Shown here piece by piece: positions 46,448-58,568 of a stretch of DNA of 64,000 nucleotides (its first letter is position 1; each line of letters begins with the position of its first letter). The DNA is taken from NCBI RefSeq assembly GCF_001540865.1, contig NC_033621.1, forward strand, positions 17,174,682-17,238,681, written 5' to 3'. Made by a program: the position numbers and the translations under genes. The notes below the pieces were generated by a model. It did not search any database. It was not told the DNA's origin and saw nothing but the letters and a program-made list of their open reading frames with translations. Source of the DNA: Ananas comosus (Eukaryota; Streptophyta; Magnoliopsida; Poales; Bromeliaceae).

Positions 46448-49051
46448 TGTAAGGGAAGTGAATTCTCGAAATTCGGGGATTAGACTTCGTTGGGAATCGA
46501 TTGATTGTCGAGTGTGTAAGCTCCGGAAAGTCCGAAGGTGGTTATAATGCATAAAGTGCATCGAGGAAATGTCCGCGAGAGTACCAGTGCAAAAGCAGCA
46601 CTGGAGCAGAAATGCTCTCGGGGACCGGTCCCTGGCAGGGATGGACCGGTTCCATCGGGCTGGACTGCGGGGGTCTCTGATGAGACCGGTCCCTGGCAGG
46701 CAGGGACCGGTTCCCGAACGTTAACCCTGCGAGACAAGCCGAAATTTGGCTAAGTCCCGAGAATCCAGCTCTCGGGAACCGGTCTCTCGGATAAGGATCG
46801 GTCTCCCGAGGGCCGGTCTCTCGAGCAGGGACCGGTTCCCGAACGTGAAAACCCCTCGGCCAAATGGGAGGCCTTCGGGGACCGGTCTCCCCGAGCTGGG
46901 ACCGGTCCCTCACTGCGAAAATAGCCCGGGGAGGGCTGTTTCAAGAGGTGACAAGTTGAGGGGCTTATTTGCAAATTGGCTTATATGAGAGGCTAGGGGA
47001 CCCTCTCTCCCTCTCAGTTGCTCTCTCTCCCTCTCTCACACCTTTTGCTCTCTCTCTCTAGAAAGGAAAAGAAGGAGAAGGAGAAGGAAAGGAGAAAAAG
47101 AAGAAGAAAGAAGAGAGAAAGGAAGGAGAAGGCTAAGAAGAAGAAGAGGATCATCTTCTTCTCTCCCTCTTCAAGCTTGGAGCTTTGTTTAGAGGTAAGC
47201 TCCAAACCCTTTGATGGTGGGTTTTGTAAGCTAGGGTTTTAAAGCTTACAAATGGTTCGAATGGAACCTATTGAAGCTAGGGAGATGGTTCGAGCTCGAA
47301 ATCAAAGCTCGCACCGTGGATTTCTCCATTGTTGAAACCTAGGGCTCCGATTTGGGATTTTGGCAAATCTAGGGTTTTGATCTATAATGATGTTTGGTCG
47401 CCAAATCTAATGCAGGTCTCGGAACGTCGCCGAAGCGATTCGGTCGATACGTCGATGTAGGGTGCCGACGTTATCGACCTAAGAGCCCTCGAAGATCGTT
47501 CTCGACTTAGAAGGCCAAGCGAAGTTGATTACGGGTCGAGGTGTAGTCAGCGTTGAACAACGTCGTGCGAATCGCATTTGAAAACTCACGCATCGCCACG
47601 ATGGTGGGGGGATGCATCCGAAGCCAGTCGAACTGCTTGTCTATGTCTGGTTACTAATGTCGATTCAGTTACATATTCTGATATAGCATTATAGAGGTTT
47701 AAATGAATTGTATTTACATAATCTTTGATGCATAGTTATAGTTTGAGATTATGGAGTAATAGATGGAACCTAGTATGCATGAGGTAGAATATTATGAGAT
47801 GTTCGCCTATATGTGATGAATATATCTTATTGTGAATAAGAATCTGGTGTTATTTGATAGTGTTCAGAATTGTCAAAGACACGAGGTGGCATCTAGTAAA
47901 CAGTGAACACAATACAAGGTGGCATCTAGTTTGGATATTGAACTAGAGAACTTTAGCAGTAGTTGGACCACGTAGAGATTGAGCGACCATGACACCTGAT
48001 TCAATAGTGACACCAATGCTAGTTCTGTAGGGGGGCGGTGTTCCCAGTTCATTGAAGATTGGATCGATTCAGTAGCCTGTCGATGCATCTGTGGAAGGTA
48101 GGTCCGCTACAGGTAGTGCACTCGGAGTTTGGGGCACGCGAGGGTGGCAGGTGTGTGCCCTATGGTGGGCAGATGTAAGTTGTCCGCAGGCGCGTCTTGG
48201 GGTGGGGAATAGTAGCTGCACCTGCCCTATGAGGCTTAGAGACGGAGACTGGTGACGCGAACTTGCGTTGCGCCGGAGATTGGGTAATGCGGATGAATGG
48301 CTTTCGTTCGGTTGAACATGGTAGTTAGTGTTATAGCAGCCTTATTACCATGGCGTTACCAATGCATGCATTACATATGGATTGAGGCTGATTCAGCTCG
48401 TAGTTATTAGGTTGCTCTTACTGTTGAATGTTTCAGTTTTGCATATCTATCTATCTGTATATCTTTGTGTCTCGCTGTAGACCTTAGTGGGGGAGTCGGC
48501 GGAGTCGGCGCGGCCGACCACTGGGAACTTGGTAGTTCTCCTCCACATGTTGCAGGTCGAGGTATCGAGGCACCCCGGTGAGGATCGCGGCAAGCGTTAG
48601 CGCCTAGTACATTAATAGAGGGTTGTACTTCACCTTTTATGCATTTCGTTGTACCCTGGTTACTATATTTGAGAGTAGTTTGGATGTATAGGGTGAGTGC
48701 GTGTTTGAGAGGATTTATGTATGTACTCTACATTTTGGAGAAGAATGTAAAGGATGAGAATTGTATAAAGTAAATGAATGATTAGTTAAGTCAATCTCTT
48801 TTTATCCCTTGTCTACGCTTACAATGTGGATTGCTTGTCTTAGTGGATAAGCACTGTTTGTTGCTCTTCGTGGTTGTTGTTGATTGTGTATGTATTCAAG
48901 TTGTGTTTCCTTTTTGGGAACTTGTCGCTTACACAATCTAGTGTTTCGAGTCCTTGGGCGGACAGAGGTAGGTGCTGTGCGTTTCGGCGCGTCGTTCGCA
49001 TCGCCACCCGAACCGTGCAAATTGGTAGGGGCTGGGGGCGGGGGCGTGACA
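46448..49051 (+). repeat. Family A 3' LTR of element III
   Basis: It starts TGTAAGGGAAGTG after a purine tract and ends GGGGGCGTGACA. The first ~930 bases are near-identical to the 5' LTR at 38725. From about 47383 to the end it carries dense one- to few-base insertions and deletions relative to that LTR while remaining collinear. The ACCGGT array spans 46618-46915. Confidence 0.85.
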
Positions 49052-50394
49052 AATGTCGCATTATAATGTTTAATGTAATTGAAATAAAACGCTCTATGAA
49101 GTAGAGAGTATTTCATGCATAAATGTATTCGTGCATAAACATAGTATCTTGTTTATTCCAGTGATACAACATAGTAAAGCTTTCTTAGCTTTTATAAAGT
49201 TTAAGAACAATGATATTTCTTTGACTTTATTTGAATTTAATAGTAAGAACAATGGACACTCTCTTGACTCTAAAAGTAAGGAACAATGACAAGCTTTTGA
49301 TATTGAACTAGTGCCATGATAGTGAAAGTTCCTCATGCCATATGTTAGAGTAGTATTACTCTCACTGCTTTACAATCTATGGATACTAGGTTTTTGGTAA
49401 TTTTATATATATTGAGATTCGATCAATAGAGGAGATCGTGAGCGGGGCGCAGAACTATTGCAAGTTGTAAAGTGATCATAAGACAGGTATTGTGGTGTAT
49501 TGGACTTGCTTGCTGCCATTGTGCTCATTCGCACACGCTTGTGAGGGTCGCTCCCTACAAGCCGACACTCCGGAGTTGGCCTACGCGACAGTTGCTCGCC
49601 CGTGCGGGATTGGGTGTCGAAGTGGATTGCCGTGGGGAGTGTATACTACCACGGGGCCATTAGGCACGGCACAAGCTGGACTACCTTGAAGAGGTCCTTA
49701 TGAATGAAATGAAAGTACTAAATGACAAAGGATGGTAATGAATGCTCATCAGTTATAGTGTACAGTATTTACTTACACATTCATGTTTATGTTCATATTT
49801 ATAATAGTTGCCATGCTTCTATTATTCAGTTGATTCATTACTGCAGAAATCTTGATTACATGTTGATTACATGCCTACTGCCTGCTAGCATTGCATATAG
49901 ATATCATGCAATTATCGCTTTTATTTTCATTTAGTACATCATGAGCCTAGTGGTGTAATTCGCCGAGGCTGGCGGCCTACCCACTGGGAACTATTGTTAA
50001 TAGTTCTTACGCCCTTTTTGTGGTTGTTTTTACAGAGCCATCTACGGGAGAGGCTAAGGATCATGGCAAGGGAGTCGCGTCTAGCTAGACATTGCTAGGA
50101 GCGTGCTAGTCGACTACCATTGTTCAGATGTTTTGTGTTGTCTATGATGTATATGAGTATTGGATCCAGATGTTATAGTTTTAGTACTTTCTTTTGTACT
50201 TATATTTTGAGTTAGACCCTCTTGTTCTTTTATTGACAGTACTGGAAACTTATACTTTACTCTGATATCAGGATAGGATTTTTCTATGTTTTTCTCCTAA
50301 CGCCTTACTTTCTTGTAGACGCCTTATACACTGCAGGTGTATGGCGGGTCTGTGCACGTACCGGATATCCTTCCGCTGGTACCTCGGCGTGACA
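49052..50394 (+). repeat. 3' part of a family B LTR
   Basis: It shares with 30590-31595 and 61800-63047 the block TGTGCTCATTCGCACA.GCTTGTGAG, then CTCCCTACAAGCCG.CACTCC and CCACGGGGCC. It ends CCTCGGCGTGACA at 50394. The terminal hairpin at 50318-50350 carries compensatory changes. Element III interrupts its left side; the 5' half is not seen. Confidence 0.75.
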
Positions 50395-51010
50395 CTTAAG
50401 CCCTGACGTTCTCGTCAGGCTCAGACTCACAAGTATCAGGCAATATGAGACTCATCTCGCCAGCCTAAACCAACCTTGTGGTGAGCTATGCTCCACCCAC
50501 AACTGTCAACAGCATAAGAGCCTTGCTGTCCCCGCTGTATAATCCTGGCTCAGCAGAGACTCATCTCACACTTTCGGCTGGTAATTGACTCTGATACCAA
50601 ATGTAACGACCCGGCTCACTAGCAACAATAACTCGTTCGGCCCAAACCACCGGCCCAAAATGCTTAAGCCCAATTATTATGTCTAGCCCAATCAAGCTTA
50701 TATATTCCCACATCTAGCCATAACTATTCGATGTGGGATGTTTAGGCCCTGACGTCCTCGTCAGCCCTAAACACACACAGCCCAAGATCACCAAGCGATG
50801 TGAGACTTGTCTCGCTAGTCTTTGTCATTCCAACCCTGACTTAGCCTGTCAATCACCAACCCTGGCTTAGTCTGTCACTCCAACCCTGGCTTAGCCGAGA
50901 CTCATCTCACACTTCCGGTTGGTGAACTGGCTCTGATACCAATTGCAACGACCCGTTGAACCCAAACCAACGGCCCAAAACGCTTAAGCTCATTTAAGAG
51001 TTTAGCCATA
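50395..51010 (-). mobile_element. TRIM-like tandem array
   Basis: Short LTR-like units begin TGTAACGACCCGGCTC (50602) and TGCAACGACCCGTTG (50944). Each is directly preceded by CTCTGATACCA (50589-50599 and 50931-50941), the complement of a Met-type PBS. The order is internal, LTR, internal, LTR with no coding sequence, which fits a miniature LTR element in minus orientation with tandemly joined copies. Each unit carries a CTGACG..CGTCAG inverted repeat (about 50403 and 50749). The left LTR is interrupted by the family B LTR. Confidence 0.65.
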
Positions 51011-51879
51011 TTATATTTTATATATAGGACTATATGGGGTCTCACGAATTCACCATTTTTCAAAGATGGTGAACGATTTATCATCTTTTTTATTTTTGTC
51101 CAATGTGATACTGAGTTAGTAAGATGAGAGTTAGTTTGCCAAATAAAGTTTTAAAAATGCCATTTCACTAATTATAAATTTTTTAAAGATTATTTAAGAA
51201 AAAAGTCATATGTCTCAGTGTCGCAATACTACTGGTACACCCCCAACTAGGGTGTATCAGTTCATCCAAGGATCATTAATTCTCTACTTGTCACATCAAC
51301 TTTTTTATTTTTACTAAAAATTATTTGGATTTTTGTGAAACCTAGAATGGAGAGTATAAAATTCACATCCTTTTTGGATTGTACAAATAGAATTCTGATC
51401 TCAGAGAGAGAAACCAATGAAATCATCCCGGCTTTAATGTGGTTTTTTTTTATTATTATTATTTGACTAAAATGTATAAATAATATTTTAATTCCGATCA
51501 CAAATTATAATATTATAACAAAGAGAAATTCCATATATTTAAACTTTTAATTTTTTAAAGGTTTTTTCTTTTCTCTAACTATCTAGTGCGGTTACATGAT
51601 ATACTTGATACACATTGCATCACATTTTAAGACTATCTTTAAAAGTTTTAAATTAAATATTATGTTCTGCAATGTTTAGCAAAACTATTCATCACAAAAT
51701 CTTATATGTATCTCCACAAGGTTTTGAAATTATGAATTTATCCCTATCAAATATATCATTCTAAAGCTTTGAAATATTCAAATTTATCCCTCAAATTTAC
51801 TATTGTTAGTACGTAGACTACTAGATATTTACTGTTTGAAATGATATACCTTATAAAAATTGGTTTTCTATTAACTTTT
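51011..51879. other. AT-rich sequence, nothing recognised
   Basis: About 870 bases of AT-rich sequence with no supported ORF, repeat or transposon end. Confidence 0.6.
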
Positions 51880-53020
51880 TGTTGCGTGCCGAATTCCCCG
51901 ACCCTTGACCCGGTCAAAGATCCTCCTCGAGGAGCGTGTAGGGATGAAAAACTACTTCGGATAGTGATCCTCGAAGTTTGCGCCCTTCGATTGATCAAAC
52001 GATTCGGCTGATGAGGGATCGGATCAGCAGGGTTCGAAACCTCTACAGTAAATTCAGTTCAGCTGGATGTGCCGAATGTATGGACCAGACAAGAACTAAG
52101 GTCGGCCGAAGAGCCGAATGACTAGAGAACACAGAAATTGGTCGGCTTGAAGAGCCGAATTCCTTTATATTAACTAGTGAAAAATACAGGATTTGAGTGT
52201 GCCGGATGGCATGCAGACTCAGTTGATCTACTTAATGAACTACTCCTAGGAAGAACAGTAAATGCGGGAAAGTAAAAGTTACAAGTAGACTACTCCTAGA
52301 AAATGCGAGAAAATGCAAGAAAATAAGGGTGGTCTTTTGTTCACAGGAAAAAGACCTCTTTTTAGGGCATTATTGACCTATTTATAGATCGCCCCTTGTG
52401 ATCAGTTATTACCTATACATGATCGGCCACTATTCCTGATTTTTCGGACCACTTACAGCCGATCGGAACCGCTTGCAACTGCTTGCAGTTACTATAACTT
52501 CCTTTAAATCATGCGTTTTAAGATCCTTCCAATGCTCCTGGTGCACTGCGAATCAATACAACTGAATGGAGTATCGGTGTACCATATGTCCGAGCCTTAT
52601 GGGCTCAACAATTGTCCCCTCGGCAGCTTTCGAAGTAACGCTTCGGTCGCTGGCGTAATCCGAGGCGCGATTACTTTTCAAATTCCTGGTACGGCTTCGT
52701 CTCAACCGTCCGCTTCTTTCTACTGCTAAAATCCCGCCATCGCTTCAATAATAAGCGCGATCCGAGGCGTGGTTCTCAATCCAATCAATTTCAAATTCTC
52801 TGTACGGTTACGCTTCAATAGCTGGTGTAATCCGAGGCGCGATCCTCGATCCAATCAATTCCAAACCTTCTGTACGGTTTAGTTTCAGCCGTCCATTTCT
52901 TTTCTACGGCCCCGATCTCACAGTCTATTTTTGTCTTACATGCGGTATTAATTAGGTCATCTTAATTACCGTCGTCTATTCATCATTATAGCCGACCTCG
53001 GAACTCGCTTTGATGCGATG
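51880..53020 (-). repeat. Probable 3' LTR of the Tat element (right border uncertain)
   Basis: It begins TGTTGCGTGCCGAATTCCCC next to unrelated AT-rich sequence. It shares 'gccgaat/cggct' composition with the Tat pol to the right. A CTATTTATAG TATA-type box lies at 52378-52387 and reads as CTATAAATAG on the minus strand. Three diverged ~100-bp units lie at 52641-52915. The right border and polypurine tract cannot be fixed by eye. Confidence 0.5.
52641..52915. repeat. Three diverged tandem units upstream of the antisense ORF
   Basis: Units start near 52641, 52743 and 52810, each with GCTTCR(A/G)T..., then ATCCGAGGCG(C/T)G, then CTGTACGGTT or CTGGTACGG. They could be promoter or binding-site repeats. 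Confidence 0.55.
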
Positions 53021-53196
53021 ATTCGATGCGACAGCCAACTTTTCTTCTTCGCAAAGTTTCTTATTCTCTTTTATACTCAACCTTTGTCTTTTTTGTTTCT
53101 CTTTACTTCTTCCTCGTTCTTTCCGACCTCTTCTCCATCTCTCGTCTACAGCTTCTGCTCACCTTCTTCTTCCCTAGCATCTTTTCGCTTCGAGTA

Positions 53197-56100
53197 ATGG
53201 CGCCACTTCCGCCTTTACCTACTCGTCCTTCGCTGGATTATACCCTGCTTAAATCGTATCTCTCTACGGACCCTACTAGATTCATTTTGGGTCCCTTCTT
53301 TACTAAAGATGCGTCTGCCGATGATTTCCCTTATTCTAGCGACGGTCTTCCATTGGTGGCCAAATCCATTCATCTCCATTCCTGGTACCCCTCGGCTTCA
53401 ACAGGAAAAAGTCTTCGAACCTGGCCAAGTGTTTCAGATGCTTATTTGACATGGTTAGATCAAGTGGAAGCTGCTTATGGTGACTTTTGGCGGGAAGTCG
53501 GAATCTATGAAGCTATTGGGCTATCTTGAAAGCCTCCTATAGCTGACAACCTTCTTTTGGCCTCTGCTCTCTATTTTTGGTCCCCTGTTTCCAATGTTTT
53601 TCTTTTTAAAGGGGAACCTCTTACTCCGACTCTCTTAGATGTCGCTGCCATCACTGGTTTACGGCTTCATGGTGTACCCTCTCCATGGCCTACAATCCTG
53701 ATGGCGTATCTGACTTTGAGGCTTATCTTGACCTCGCTGACTTGGCTTATTCTAAGTTTCTCTGTAAATTTGCAGGGAATCCCCTGCTCCTGTCACTAGG
53801 AAGGAACACACAGCGTTTTTGCTATATTGGTTATGTTACAATCTCTTCTATACTCGTTCGCAGAAGATTAATCGGGACTTCGTACCAATCTCCGTTGGTT
53901 TGACTAACGGCGACAGATTAGCTCTTGGGCCTTATTTTCTTATCTTTGTTTATAGAAAAATTTTTGATTCCATCAAGCCACTACCCTCTGGAGACGGTGT
54001 AACGATCAGTTCAGGTTATGGTGTTTTCTGGTTTTTACAAATATTTTTACAGATTTATTCCCTAATTTGTGCCGAACTCCTTTGGATATGGGTTCGGCTG
54101 CTCTTTTTGATTCTTACGGGCTAGCTCTCGGCTGTCCTCCGCCGCTAACATCAGGCTACCCTTCTGATTTTCTTTCTTATTTTAAAATGTTCTATGAATC
54201 TCGTCCTTATTTCTCCATTCATTAGTCTTCATTTGCTGACCGTGTCACCGGCCCGTCTTGGCTTCTTGCAAGGTATAAGGCCTTTCAAGGCGAACTTGCT
54301 TCTTCTCATGCCGGCGAATATGCAGATGTTTGGTACTCTTTTTTGGCTACAAGGGTTTTGCACATTTGCATGAAATCACGCTCGAAACTGTTGCCTAGTA
54401 CTGAGGTTTATTCTTCTCAGTTCGTAGCGCGTCAATTTGGTTTTACCCAAGCAGTCCCTGCTCCAGCCAAGTTTTTCACGGCCAATATTGCCGTTAACTG
54501 ACCCCCTACCAAAAGTACAGCCGAAGTTGATCGAATTTCGGCTATGGGGAATTGCCTTCGGTGGTTCTTCAAATTAGTGAGCTTCAGGCCGAATTATACA
54601 TGGGTGGTAGGTTTTCGCTATACCGTCACCTGGGATTATTTTGCCGATCGCATTTTCAGCCGATCTGCAACACAGGCGTACCGCCAGACTATTCTCCCAA
54701 TCGGTACAACTCTTTGCTTATAATTATTTTCCTTTCTTTTATAACAATAGTTCTTACTTACTTGTCTCTCAGCTACAACAGTACCTTTCCCAAGCAAGGA
54801 TCTTCCAGTTGATCCCGCTGCTCCATCTGTACCGAAAGAAGAACCAGAGGAGATTTTTGATACTGCCTCTAATGTCCTGCCTTTTTCTTCTGTAATAAAC
54901 TTTGCCTTACTTTGACTTTTCTCTTCTTAGTACATATAACGCTTATTTTTCTTTATCTGTTTTTATCTGTAGTCAATTCCAGTTTATCCATCGGTCTCAG
55001 CTTTAGAAAAAAGACCGATTGAAACTACACAATCTACTCCTCCGCCGCCTCCAAAGCGGCGTAAGTCAGTCGTTAAAAGACCATATTGGCATTCCCAATA
55101 GGCCGAAGGCGCTTCTTCGGCTGATGTCGTAGAGAAAAGAGCCAAAAATATACCTTCTGCTACAATTCCAGAAGGAAGAGCCGAAGAAGTACCTTCGGCT
55201 GATGTTCCGGAAGAAATAACCGAAGTACCATCTTCGGCAACTGAATTTCAACATAGCTCTATTTCTACTGAGCCAATTGAGATTGAGGTAAATCCATTTG
55301 GTTTTTCTACATTCAATCTTTTTTTTATTTTTCATTTATTTATCATTTCTTCTTAATAAAAACAGTCCTCTCTTGAAAGAGCCCATTTTGCTTCTTCTTT
55401 GAAAACGTAGATGGATAGACAATCCCGTAGGGAGGCTCATCTTAAAAAGAAGCAAGAAGCAGAGCAAAAGAGGGCAGCTCAAGACATGAGCCAAGAATTG
55501 CCGATAAGTGGTGCAGCATCACCTCTTTCTATTCCAATACCAGCAACAGAGGGAGAAAATATAAATGCACATTTGGAAGAAGGCGTTGAAGGAGCACGAA
55601 TAGAGCCTCACTTGACTCCTGAAGCCTCATCGTCTGTTCCAGAAGACCCTCTGTCTGCAATTCTTCGCTCTCTCTTGGTTTCGAGTCCAAATTCGAATAA
55701 AGGAGATGATTCGACTACTATTGTAATATCGACAGACACTCAACAACAATTTGATGAGTGTCTATGATTATATAGTCAAGGTCTCCCATCTTTGGCTCAA
55801 AATTCAGAGCTTTCGATTAGCTATGTGCTCTTTTGTATGCTCTAGCCGATCAGTCAAACATTCCTTCTTCTGTTAAGTATTTTGTAGAGACATTATCGTC
55901 TCAACTTTCCTCTTTTTTATCTCGGCAACAATCTTTAGGTGCTGAGCTTTTATCTTTGGATCAATATTTTCATCAAGTTAATCATTTTAAGAAAACTATA
56001 GCTGAGGTAGCAGCTCCTATCACTGAAGTGAACCAAGAAGATCAAACCTTAGCGAACTAGGAGTCGGCTTTACAGCAGCGAATTTTAACTCTTAAGGAGG

Positions 56101-56321
56101 AATTAGCTGCAGCTGAATCAACTTTAACTCGTTCCTCCGAACATCGGCTTCAACTGCAGGATCAATTGAAGTCCAAGAAAGAAGAAGGGATGAAACTTCA
56201 GGAAAAACTCTCCCAACTCTATAAAGTGCATCTCTTGATAAAACGCAGGAGGAAGGGCGCTAAAACTGCCCAAACCAATCTGATAGTCGAATGGAACCAG
56301 CTCAAAAATTTACCATCTTGA
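53197..56321 (+). pseudogene. Antisense ORF of Tat element: plant mobile domain plus coiled coil
   Basis: The start MAPLPPLPTRPSLDYTLLK is followed by HLHSWYPSASTGKSLRTWP, FWREVGIYEAIG, LLLASALYFWSPVSNVFLF, LTPTLLDVAAITGLRLHG, and in other frames DFEAYLDLADLAYSKFLCKF, EHTAFLLYWLCYNLFYTRS and LALGPYFLIFVYRKIFDSI. This is the pattern of the plant mobile domain. From 55411 a basic MDRQSRREAHLKKKQEAEQ region and from 55833 a long heptad-like region ending near 56321 follow. A TGA at 53527-53529 and at least two frame changes near 53690 and 53780, plus possible introns, break it. It runs opposite to and tail-to-tail with the Tat integrase, the position known for antisense ORFs of Tat-lineage elements. 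Confidence 0.7.
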
Positions 56322-57374
56322 TTCGGCTTGTAATACTCTAACTTTAATTATTCTCCCACATGGATGGATAATACTTTTTAGATATTTTTCATTAATTGGC
56401 TTCTCATTTTCTAACTCATCTATCTTTTTCAAGTAATATGCGTTTTCCTTTGTGATTCTACTAATTAGGAATGGTCCTTCCTAATTCGGGGACCATTTTC
56501 CATATACTCGGTCTTTTCGACCGATTGGAAAAATTAACCTAAGAACCAAGTCACCAACTGCAAATGACTTAGCTCTAACTTTTTTATTATATGCATTGAG
56601 TACTTGGTTTTGATAGGCTTGCAAATGGTTCAATGCCATCAACCGAGTTTCATGTATTTCTTCCATTTCTCCCTTCATCAAATTACTATATTCATCAGCC
56701 GACAGTTTTTTTCGCTTTTCCACTCTTAAAAAAGGAACTGTTATTTCGGCTGGTACTACGGCTTCGTGGCCGTAAACTAGTTGGAACGGCGTCATCCCTG
56801 TTGTCGTTTTCACTGAAGTCCGGCATGCCCATAATATTTCGGATAATTTTTCATTCCATTTCCTTAGTTATTTTTCGATATGTCGTTTCATAAGATTTAT
56901 GATTACCTTATTTGCTGCTTCAGCCTATCCATTGGCTTGAGCATAATAAGGTGATGAGTGAAGTAGCTTAATCTTCCGAGATTCAATGAACCGAACAAAC
57001 TGTGCTCCTGTGAACATCGTTCCTTGATCAGTTGTAATTGTCTCGGGAACTCCAAAACGATGAATTATGGAGTCTTCAACAAAATCGATTATCTCTTTTT
57101 GAGTGACCAACCGAGCGGGTTTTACTTCTACCCACTTAGTAAAATAATCAACGGCCACTAATAGAAACTTATGACCAGCCGAGGAGTTCGGCTGAATTTC
57201 TCCAATCAAATCCATGGCCTAACCTCGAAAAGGTCAAGATTTAATTATTGCATACATCTCACATGCAGGAATTCTCTGCACTAATCCATGAAATTGACAA
57301 TTTTGGCAACCCTTAACATATTCTATGCAATCTTGATGCATAGTCGGCCAATAATATCCTAAGTGTCGAATTGT
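56322..57374 (-). pseudogene. pol: Integrase of Tat-lineage element
   Basis: The minus-strand frame has the zinc-finger end (VKGCQNCQFHG), core (MDLIGEIQPNSSAGHKFLLV, TKWVEVKPA, TTDQGTMFTGAQF, SSPYYAQANG) and C-terminal region (TGMTPFQLVYGHEAVVPAEI, FAVGDLVLRLIFP). In-frame stops interrupt it at about 57216-57225, 56922 (right after QANG), 56868 and 56480. There is no chromodomain. Confidence 0.8.
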
Positions 57375-58568
57375 TCATCTTAATCTTTTTCCTGCTAAAT
57401 GGGCCCCACATAAACCCTCATGTGTTTCACCCATCACTAATAGAGCTTCTTCAGGCCCTAAATATTTCAGTAATACTTCTTCGGCTATTCCCTTATAGAG
57501 CTGTCCATTCAACAGACAATAGCCGAGTGCTCTTTTTCGAATATTATAATCGACCCTTTTATTGGGGTCTTCTAAATACTTGATTATGGATTTTCTCCAA
57601 TCCTCTTTCACCTCCATGGGGGTAATAATCGGCTCTCGAAGATGATCCGAAGGTAGCAATCTGCGCTCTATTTTTACCAGACTCTTTTTCGGCTCTCTAT
57701 ACCCTGAAGCCGATTGGGCTAATTCATTAGCCTTTTCATTTTCTTCTCTTGCTACGAGCTCAAACTTAACCTCTCCGAAACTACAAAGTAATTCTATCAT
57801 CTTTCTCAGGTAACTTTGCAAATGTCGATTTTCGCATCGGTATTCTCCGTTAACTTGTTTAATCACTAACTGCGAATCTCCGATGACCTTGAGTGAGCGA
57901 ACTCCCAATTCTTGTAAGATTTCAAAGCCAATTATTAAGGCATCGTATTCGGCTTGATTATTGGAACAGCCGAAATCTAGTTCAAAAGCAAACTGATAGG
58001 TATATCCCTCAGGAGATTGTATAACTACACCAGCTCCCGCGGATTCGGCTGTTCTTGAGCCGTCAAAGTAAAGCATCCAAGGTTGACAGCTGATCAAATT
58101 TTGCTTCGGCTCTTCAATTTCAGCACATGGATGATCAGCCAGAAAATTGGCTATTGCTTGTCCCTTAACAGCTTTTGCTGGAACATAGTTAAGAGAAAAT
58201 TCGGACAAAGCCAATATCCACTTTCCGATTCGACCTCTTAATACTGGCTTAGATAACATATACTTTACCAAGTCAGTTTTGCATACTACCGACACTTCGG
58301 TTGGTAAAATATAATGCCTTAATTTTGTGCAAGCATAATACAAAGCTAAAAATAATTTTTCAATTGCCAAATATCATTTTTCGGCATCTAATAATCGTCT
58401 GCTTAAATAATATACAGCTTGTTCCTCTTTTTCTTCATTCTCTTGGGCTAACAAGCATCCTAAATTCTCTTCTGCAGCTGAAATATATAGTTTTATCGGC
58501 TGTCCTTGCTTAGGAGGCATAAGGATCGGAGGATTTGATAAATATTTCTTTATATCTTCAAAAGCTCC
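57375..58568 (-). pseudogene. pol: Dual RNase H region of Tat element
   Basis: The canonical RNase H end (AIEKLFLALYYACTKLRHY, PVLRGRIGKWILALSEF) is followed by a second, archaeal-type RNase H (WMLYFDGSRTAESAGAGVV, NNQAEYDALIIGFEIL, GDSQLVIKQVNGEY). A second RNase H placed before integrase is a hallmark of the Tat lineage. The 331-codon frame 57375-58370 is open; the upstream part (58371-58568) has a stop near 58371. The Asp and Glu residues of the archaeal-type domain are visible. Confidence 0.85.
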
